The position numbers and the translations under genes are program-made. Below, piece by piece: positions 6,551 to 11,258 of a DNA stretch of 11,258 nt. Source of the stretch: CAYMUC01 sp964393535 (GTDB lineage: Bacteria > Actinomycetota > Acidimicrobiia > Acidimicrobiales > Ilumatobacteraceae); NCBI GenBank assembly GCA_964393535.1, contig CAYMUC010000095.1, forward strand, positions 1 to 11,258, in the 5' to 3' direction. The notes under the pieces are model-generated. The model worked only from the letters and a program-made list of their open reading frames with translations, was not told the DNA's origin and ran no database searches. How positions within the stretch are numbered: position 1 is the first letter of the stretch; each line of letters opens with the position of its first letter.

Positions 6551-6608
6551 CGGCACCCTCTGTCGACGAGTTCTACTCAACGGACGATCTCCCGCCTCAA
6601 CAAGGTGA
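6396..6608 (+). other. Alternative reading frame with coding character, probable displaced C-terminus of the XRE protein
   Basis: In the +1 frame relative to the regulator, an open stretch runs from an ATG at 6396 to a TGA at 6606-6608. It encodes hydrophobic/polar alternating sequence such as GAVQFCVRFTATLYP and TTFEVAVVEQRWARFIRDG. Codon third positions are about 84% G/C from 6417 to 6548, against about 55% in the regulator frame. After about 6560 this signal drops as the next gene takes over. Either a one-base insertion (or two-base loss) near 6396-6410 split an originally longer regulator, or this is a sequencing error, or a small overlapping gene starts at 6396. Confidence 0.4.
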
Positions 6609-7344
6609 CGTTCTCCTCGCTTCGGTCAGCAGAGTCGTGGCTCGCGACCGTTTCGCGCCGCCTCAGTGGAGAGTGCTCGACGAGTATCACGGCACCTTGT
6701 CGGCGAGTTCGTTCGCAGGCTCCATCGAGGTGCCGGCACTCGAGGTGGCGGCTGGGAGAGCCTTGGTCATGGTGTGCTCCCACGACTGTGGACTGGACAA
6801 GGAGTTCAATGCCGTCCTCGACAGACAAGGATCGCAGGACCACGAGGCAATCGCCCTCGTGGAGCAACGGGACGACCTCGACCGCACGTTCTCTGTGAGT
6901 CCTCTGGTCGCACCCGAGAGTGTCAGGGTCGCTGGGGAGGTCGTAGATCGGGGTCTTCTCATGGCCGGTCGGGTCATCGGGTATCTGCCGGTGCCGGAAT
7001 TCGTGGTCAACGGACGTGTCGTCATCCCCGAATCGGTGGTCGACCTCACCTACCGGGCGACCATCGATCGCCTTGCCTACACCCAACGACTGACGTGTGT
7101 GAGTGAGAGCACCCGCGAGCGCTTGCGATACGCCTTGGCCCGCCTCGACGTGTTGCGCACTCCGACATGGGAAGCGCAACTCGCCGAGGCTGTCGGGCAG
7201 GAGATCCTCTCGGTACGGGTGTCCAAGAAGAACCCTCTCATCGTCCAGTTGCGTCTGGCCGACGGCTCGAGCGTCGAACTCCTCCAGCGTCCTGGCAGCC
7301 CGCAGCCGGGAGGGTCTTCACGAACGCGACGAAGCGTTCGCTGA
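6547..7344 (+). CDS. Protein of unknown function, partner of the XRE regulator
   Basis: A 265-residue soluble protein with no signal peptide or membrane helix. The GTG start overlaps the regulator stop by 4 nt, so the two are translated as a unit. I do not recognise a named family. Visible features are QGDVLLASV at 19-27, a buried strand leading into VMVCSHDCGLDKEFN at 74-88 (a Ser-His-Asp-Cys tetrad that could be a metal or catalytic site), YLPVPEF at 146-152, PESVVDLTYRATIDRLAYTQ at 161-180, and a helical segment at 187-204. The last 15 residues are Gly/Ser/Arg-rich and probably disordered. A helix-turn-helix gene overlapping an uncharacterised effector-sized gene is typical of toxin-antitoxin or defence accessory modules, but nothing here proves that. 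That it is a real gene is well supported by codon use and context. Confidence 0.75.
   Translation: MTAPSVDEFYSTDDLPPQQGDVLLASVSRVVARDRFAPPQWRVLDEYHGTLSASSFAGSIEVPALEVAAGRALVMVCSHDCGLDKEFNAVLDRQGSQDHEAIALVEQRDDLDRTFSVSPLVAPESVRVAGEVVDRGLLMAGRVIGYLPVPEFVVNGRVVIPESVVDLTYRATIDRLAYTQRLTCVSESTRERLRYALARLDVLRTPTWEAQLAEAVGQEILSVRVSKKNPLIVQLRLADGSSVELLQRPGSPQPGGSSRTRRSVR
7321..7340. terminator. Hairpin at the 3' end of the unknown gene
   Basis: CGAACGC, a 6-nt loop, GCGTTCG: a perfect 7-bp stem ending just before the TGA at 7342. It lies 32 nt beyond the stop of the converging ATPase gene, so it could act in either direction. There is no T-run, so it would be an intrinsic terminator of the tail-less kind, or only an mRNA-end structure. 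Confidence 0.3.
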
Positions 7345-7351
7345 CGCGCCT

Positions 7352-7370
7352 CGACCGCCTGGCACGGTCG
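7352..7370. terminator. Hairpin in the convergent spacer, candidate bidirectional terminator
   Basis: CGACCG, a 7-nt loop, CGGTCG: a 6-bp GC-rich stem lying wholly inside the 27-bp gap between the stop codons of the converging genes (7344 and 7372). The placement is right for a terminator shared by both transcripts. No T-run follows on either strand. Confidence 0.4.
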
Positions 7371-7371
7371 C

Positions 7372-10305
7372 TCAGACCAGGTCCACCACCCGGGCGCCGG
7401 CGGCGCGGGCGGCGTCGACGGTGCGACCGTGGCAGGTGAACACGATGACCTGATGCCCGTCGGTGGCGGCCCGGGCCAGCAGCGGCATCACGGCCTTGGC
7501 CCGGTCGTCGTCGAGGTGCACCAACGGGTCGTCGCAGATGATGGGGAACCGCACCCGCCGCCGGTCGGCGTCCAGTTCGGCGGTGGCCAACCGCAACGCC
7601 AGATGTGTGAGTGCTCGGGCGCCGGTGGACAGCCGGCTGGCTGCCAACTCCCCTCCGGCGGCGTCCACCACGGTCACCTCGGCAGCACCGCTTTCGCTGG
7701 GGTCCACCAGCAACTGCTGCCAGTCGGTGGCCACCGACGACAGCAGTGAACCGGCTCGTGACAACAGGGCCGGCTGATGCGTGCGCCGACGTTCGGCCGC
7801 CGTGCGGGCCAGCAGCGCACGAGCCGCCACCGCCACCACACCAGCCAGCAGTTGCTCGTCGGCTCGCTCGGCGATCATGCCCAACTGCAACCGCTTGTCG
7901 GTGAGGACGTCGCTGTCCATCAACTGCTCTTTGGCCTGGCGCAACTCACCCAATGTGCGGTTCAGGTCGTCTCGCTCGGTCTCGGTGGCGGACAGCCGAT
8001 CCTTCAACTCCTCGAGCTCAGCGGCCCACTCGCCGTCGCTGCGACCCTGCGACGCCAGCGCCTTGGCGGCCGGATGCTCACGGAACCGGGTGTTGATGGT
8101 GTGGTTCAGTTGATCCCGCTCTCGTTCCAACTCCGAGCGCTGGGTGTGGAGTTCGAGCAGGCGTTCGGCCTCGGTCACCAGCGATGCCGGGCTCCGTTCG
8201 GCTGCTGCCTCACCCAGGGGTGCCATGAGCGTTTCGAATGCCTGGCGTGCCTCATCCGCGGCGCGCTCGGCGGCGCGGTGCTGGGCGACGAGATCGGTGA
8301 CCTGACGCAGTGCGTCGATGCCCGCACTGGTCGCCTCACATGGCAGGCGCTTGGGCACACCGGCGTCGACCAGTGTGCTGCACAGCGCGGTCAACACGGC
8401 GTCCACATCGCTGGTCGCGGTGTCGAGGGTGCGCTGTGCTGCGGCAACGGCGTCGTGGGCGATGCCGACAGCGCTGAGCGCGCTACTGGCCACCAGCACA
8501 CGGTCCAGCAGATCGGTGGAGGCGACGGGGCTGGCGCAGGTGGGCAGACCCAGGCGCTGGCATTCGGCGTGCACGACGCTGCGGGGGTGCTCCACGGAGC
8601 GCTCGAGGCGCTGCAGTTCGGTTCGCAGTCGAAGCAGTTCACGCTCGGCCTGATCCACGCCGGCCTCTGCAGCGATGACGGCATTGGCCGCCTCGAGGCG
8701 GTCGGCGTCCACGGCGGGGTCCACCTGGACCGGCACGGGCGCAGTTGCAGGGGAGGTCACCGCACGGGTGCGGCGCAGCGACATGATGCCGCCGGCGAAC
8801 GCCACGGCCGTCACCACCACGGCGGCCCAGCGGGGTAGCGCCAGCACGGCGACCAACGCCACTACGCCCGCTACTGCCAGGGGCAGCCACGCACGGTTGG
8901 TCACTGGCGCCATGGGCGCCGGCGCCTCGGGTACGACGGTGGTGGGTGTGGCCCGCCACTGCTGCGCAGGGACCCCGGTGCCGAAACGTTCCCATCGGGC
9001 GCGTGCCTGGTCGCGCGCGCCGGTGGCTGTGTCGACAGTCGCCTGCTGGTTCGACACGGCGGTGCGAGCCGTGACGACCTGACGCTCGGCTGCTGACCAG
9101 TCGGTGATGCCCGTGCGGGCCGTCGCCAGGTCGGTCGCCGTGATGGGCCGGGCGCGCAAGGCCTCGACCGACACCTCGGGACACGCGGCCAGAGCGCGCT
9201 CGGCTGCTGCCTCGGCGGTGGCGGCGTTGGCTCGAGCGTCGCGCAGTGCGTGCTCGGCCGTACCCACGGTGGAGCGGGCGGTCTCGAGCCGGGTGAGGCT
9301 CACCTGTACGGCGGTGACCGTGGCGTGGGTGACCCGCAATGGTTCCACCTCGGCATCGGTGAGGCCTGCCTGACCGGCGGCGGCACGCACGTGCTGATCA
9401 GCAGTTCGAGCCGCTTCCATGGCCTTGTCGACAGCCGCGGCCGTGGCCGGAATGCGATCCAGGTCATCTACGAGCGGCACCCACGGTTCGGGCACCGTGG
9501 GCAGCGCCTTCAACTCGTCGGTGATGAGCTTCTCGCGCTGGCGTTCCTTGGCCACCGAGAGCAAGGCAGAGATGGAGCTCACCTGGTCGCTCAACTCGCT
9601 CGCCAGCACCCGGCTGGACCGCAGGCGTTCGCCAACCTCCACCACCTCATCCTCCAACCGCTGGTAGTCGGCGGCATTGGCCGAGATGGCCTTGATTTCA
9701 GCTTCGAGGGCGTTGCGTCGCACGCCCAGCGCGCTGAACGACTCGGCGTTCTCCCCACGGCCGGTGAGGTGCTCCTGCAGTCGCTTCTGCAACTTGGCGT
9801 CCACATCGCTGAGGCGAACCGTGGTGCCCATTCCCGTGAGCGCAGCCTGGGTGAGCTCACCCAGCACATCCTCGTCGCTGTGCAGGTCGGCGCCCCACAT
9901 GCGGTAGGTGGCGGTGAGCACCTTCGGATCGATGCCGCCGATGGCCATGCGCCAGGCGTCGAGGTCGAACGTCTTGTCCGCCAGGTGGATGGCGACGCCA
10001 TTGGCGTTGGGAAGGCCTCGCTGCAGCAGTTTGAAGGTGCCATCGATGCGAAGTGACTGACCCGCCAGGCTGCCGACCAAGTGTCCTGCGAGTTGGTCGT
10101 TCGGCTTACCGAATCGCAGCGCGTCATCACGGTTGCCGGTGGGGCCCACCAGCAACCAGGCCAACAGCGTGGCGAAGGTGGTCTTGCCGCTTTCGTTGGG
10201 CCCGTGCACCACCACCAGGCCCTCGCCGCCCAAGGCGAGACGGGTGTTGGAGAGGCCCCCGAAACGCTCGGCGTGCACTTCGTCGATCAACAGCGGTTCG
10301 GTCAT
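7372..10305 (-). CDS. YhaN-type SMC/Rad50-like ATPase with central membrane hairpin
   Basis: A 977-residue ATPase split by long coiled coils. The N-terminal lobe has Walker A GPNESGKT at 35-42. Two coiled-coil arms run at about 190-450 and 530-820. Between them are two hydrophobic helices, about 473-491 (WLPLAVAGVVALVAVLAL) and 494-510, followed by SLRRTR, which fits a membrane hairpin. The C-terminal lobe has an ABC signature-like LSTGARALTHLALRLA at 892-907, Walker B/D-loop IICDDPLVHLDDDR at 922-935, and H959 in FTCHG as the switch histidine. The usual catalytic Glu after Walker B is Asp (D926). The order and the membrane insert match YhaN, the partner of the nuclease YhaO, whose homologue is encoded just upstream with an ATGA overlap. 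The role is probably ATP-driven processing of DNA ends or aberrant structures, perhaps at the membrane. It is related in design to SbcC/Rad50. Confidence 0.9.
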   Translation of the reverse strand: MTEPLLIDEVHAERFGGLSNTRLALGGEGLVVVHGPNESGKTTFATLLAWLLVGPTGNRDDALRFGKPNDQLAGHLVGSLAGQSLRIDGTFKLLQRGLPNANGVAIHLADKTFDLDAWRMAIGGIDPKVLTATYRMWGADLHSDEDVLGELTQAALTGMGTTVRLSDVDAKLQKRLQEHLTGRGENAESFSALGVRRNALEAEIKAISANAADYQRLEDEVVEVGERLRSSRVLASELSDQVSSISALLSVAKERQREKLITDELKALPTVPEPWVPLVDDLDRIPATAAAVDKAMEAARTADQHVRAAAGQAGLTDAEVEPLRVTHATVTAVQVSLTRLETARSTVGTAEHALRDARANAATAEAAAERALAACPEVSVEALRARPITATDLATARTGITDWSAAERQVVTARTAVSNQQATVDTATGARDQARARWERFGTGVPAQQWRATPTTVVPEAPAPMAPVTNRAWLPLAVAGVVALVAVLALPRWAAVVVTAVAFAGGIMSLRRTRAVTSPATAPVPVQVDPAVDADRLEAANAVIAAEAGVDQAERELLRLRTELQRLERSVEHPRSVVHAECQRLGLPTCASPVASTDLLDRVLVASSALSAVGIAHDAVAAAQRTLDTATSDVDAVLTALCSTLVDAGVPKRLPCEATSAGIDALRQVTDLVAQHRAAERAADEARQAFETLMAPLGEAAAERSPASLVTEAERLLELHTQRSELERERDQLNHTINTRFREHPAAKALASQGRSDGEWAAELEELKDRLSATETERDDLNRTLGELRQAKEQLMDSDVLTDKRLQLGMIAERADEQLLAGVVAVAARALLARTAAERRRTHQPALLSRAGSLLSSVATDWQQLLVDPSESGAAEVTVVDAAGGELAASRLSTGARALTHLALRLATAELDADRRRVRFPIICDDPLVHLDDDRAKAVMPLLARAATDGHQVIVFTCHGRTVDAARAAGARVVDLV

Positions 10306-11258
10306 GACGGCTCCTCCAACATCTCTCCCAACAAGGTCTCCACACGGGTCAACAACGCCCCCGCCAGTTCTGGTTCGGCACTCAGTTGCTCCTGCAAACG
10401 AGCCGCCGCCTGCTGCGTCAGGGTGTCGCCCACCAAGTCCAGCAACAGTGCTGCGGGGTCCGACACGTCCACGAGTGTGCGCACCACGTCGCTGTGCAGG
10501 TTGTCGCGAGCCAGCACCTGTTCACGGTCCACACGCGCTCGGGTGGCCACCTCCACCGTGGCGATGAGCGCACCGGTGGTGTTCCCTTCGCGGGCCAGGT
10601 CCAACACATCGGGCCGCATGACGAGGCCGCTGTGCGCCGAGGTGGCACCCACCAGACGTAGGCGGGCCACCAACGCCCGGCCGTCGGCCTGCTCGTCGAG
10701 GTGGGCCAGATGGTCGTTCACCAGTTCGAGCGCGTCGCCGAGGTTGTCGGCGGTGCTCACGTCCACATCGCTGCGCACGAACCGCACGGTGTCACAGGCA
10801 TGGAACTGGGGCTCACCGAAACCGTCGGTGAGGATGGGCACCACCAGGGCACCCTTGGGTCCGCATTCGGTGGCCTTGGTGCTGCGGCCCTGAAGGTTGC
10901 CCGGATAAGCCCACCAGCGACCCGGGCCAAGGGGCTTCACCGTGCGGTCATGAATGTGGCCGAGCGCCCAGTACCCCACGGGTGCCACGTCGAGGTCGGC
11001 CTCGGTGCAGGGGGCGTAGTCGCCGTGTTGGGCGTTGGACCCCACGTTGGTGTGCAACACGCCGATGGTGCGGCGGGGGTCGGTGGGCAGTTCCTTGAAC
11101 CGTTTGGCCAGGTTGGTGGACTCGTGGGTACGGCCGAAGCTGACGCCGGCCACGTCGATGGTGTGGCCCGAGCGCAACGTCACGCTGTGCACTTGTGGTT
11201 GGTCGGGAGCGAACACCGTGATCTCGGCGGGCAGGGTGGCGGCGGGCTTGAAGGTGGC
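10302..11258 (-). CDS. SbcD/YhaO-type metallophosphoesterase, DNA repair exonuclease (5' end outside window)
   Basis: 318 C-terminal residues are visible. The frame stays open to the right edge, so the true start and the first metal-binding motifs (DxH, GDxxD, GNH) lie outside. Present are the late calcineurin-like motifs: GVLHTNVGSNAQHGDYAPC at about 66-84 with its metal-ligand histidine, then YWALGHIHDR at about 96-105 with the GHxH ligand pair, and YPGNLQGR at about 118-125. The rest is the helical C-terminal region that would contact the ATPase. The combination HTN...YAPC...YWALGHIH is characteristic of YhaO-like nucleases within the Mre11/SbcD family, which cut DNA in a Mn-dependent way. 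The GTG at 11216 is not taken as the start because conserved-looking sequence continues upstream. It overlaps the YhaN-like ATPase by 4 nt, so the two subunits are made together. Confidence 0.88.
   Translation of the reverse strand, partial: ATFKPAATLPAEITVFAPDQPQVHSVTLRSGHTIDVAGVSFGRTHESTNLAKRFKELPTDPRRTIGVLHTNVGSNAQHGDYAPCTEADLDVAPVGYWALGHIHDRTVKPLGPGRWWAYPGNLQGRSTKATECGPKGALVVPILTDGFGEPQFHACDTVRFVRSDVDVSTADNLGDALELVNDHLAHLDEQADGRALVARLRLVGATSAHSGLVMRPDVLDLAREGNTTGALIATVEVATRARVDREQVLARDNLHSDVVRTLVDVSDPAALLLDLVGDTLTQQAAARLQEQLSAEPELAGALLTRVETLLGEMLEEPS

Noticed and set aside
7777..8838. Plus-strand open frame of 353 codons opposite the large ATPase
   Set aside because: Gly/Gln/His-rich shadow of coiled-coil coding sequence; no motif.

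Overview
The window is GC-rich, densely packed bacterial DNA, with overlapping stop/start codons and third codon positions mostly G or C. This, the protein families and apparently leaderless starts fit an actinobacterium. An acidimicrobial-type lineage is only a guess, because no marker gene is present. I see no rRNA, tRNA, CRISPR array, insertion sequence or phage gene.

Left block (1-5969, all minus strand). In transcription order: two tandem paralogues with leucine-rich-repeat-variant (LRV) helical repeats, a MoxR-like AAA+ ATPase, a protein joining an HExxH metallopeptidase-like domain to a C-terminal vWA domain, a cysteine-based dual-specificity-type phosphatase, and a histone-deacetylase-superfamily protein that runs off the left edge. 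The second LRV gene, the AAA+ gene and the vWA gene overlap by 1 and 4 nt. The phosphatase and deacetylase genes are 1 nt apart. Each of the three transcription-unit starts carries the same bipartite element, TCACAC-N13-GCGCGTT. Its layout resembles an ECF-sigma-type -35/-10 pair, so the block looks like one regulon. At both LRV genes the element sits at the same distance from the start codon, with no Shine-Dalgarno sequence, suggesting leaderless mRNAs.

Centre (5970-7344). A short divergent promoter region with direct repeats leads into a plus-strand pair: an XRE-type helix-turn-helix regulator and a 265-residue protein of unknown function that overlaps it by 4 nt. The distal part of the regulator gene appears to change reading frame. 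The pair ends in a 27-bp convergent spacer with hairpins.

Right block (7372-11258, minus strand). A metallophosphoesterase of the SbcD/YhaO type, cut at its N-terminus by the window edge, overlaps by 4 nt an SMC/Rad50-like ATPase of the YhaN type that carries a central membrane hairpin. Together they are a DNA-repair nuclease/ATPase pair.

The most interesting unit is the left block. It combines an ATPase, a vWA/metallopeptidase partner, two repeat scaffolds, a phosphatase and a deacetylase, all apparently under one shared promoter type. This looks like a regulated protein-remodelling or signalling system that I cannot match to a named one.
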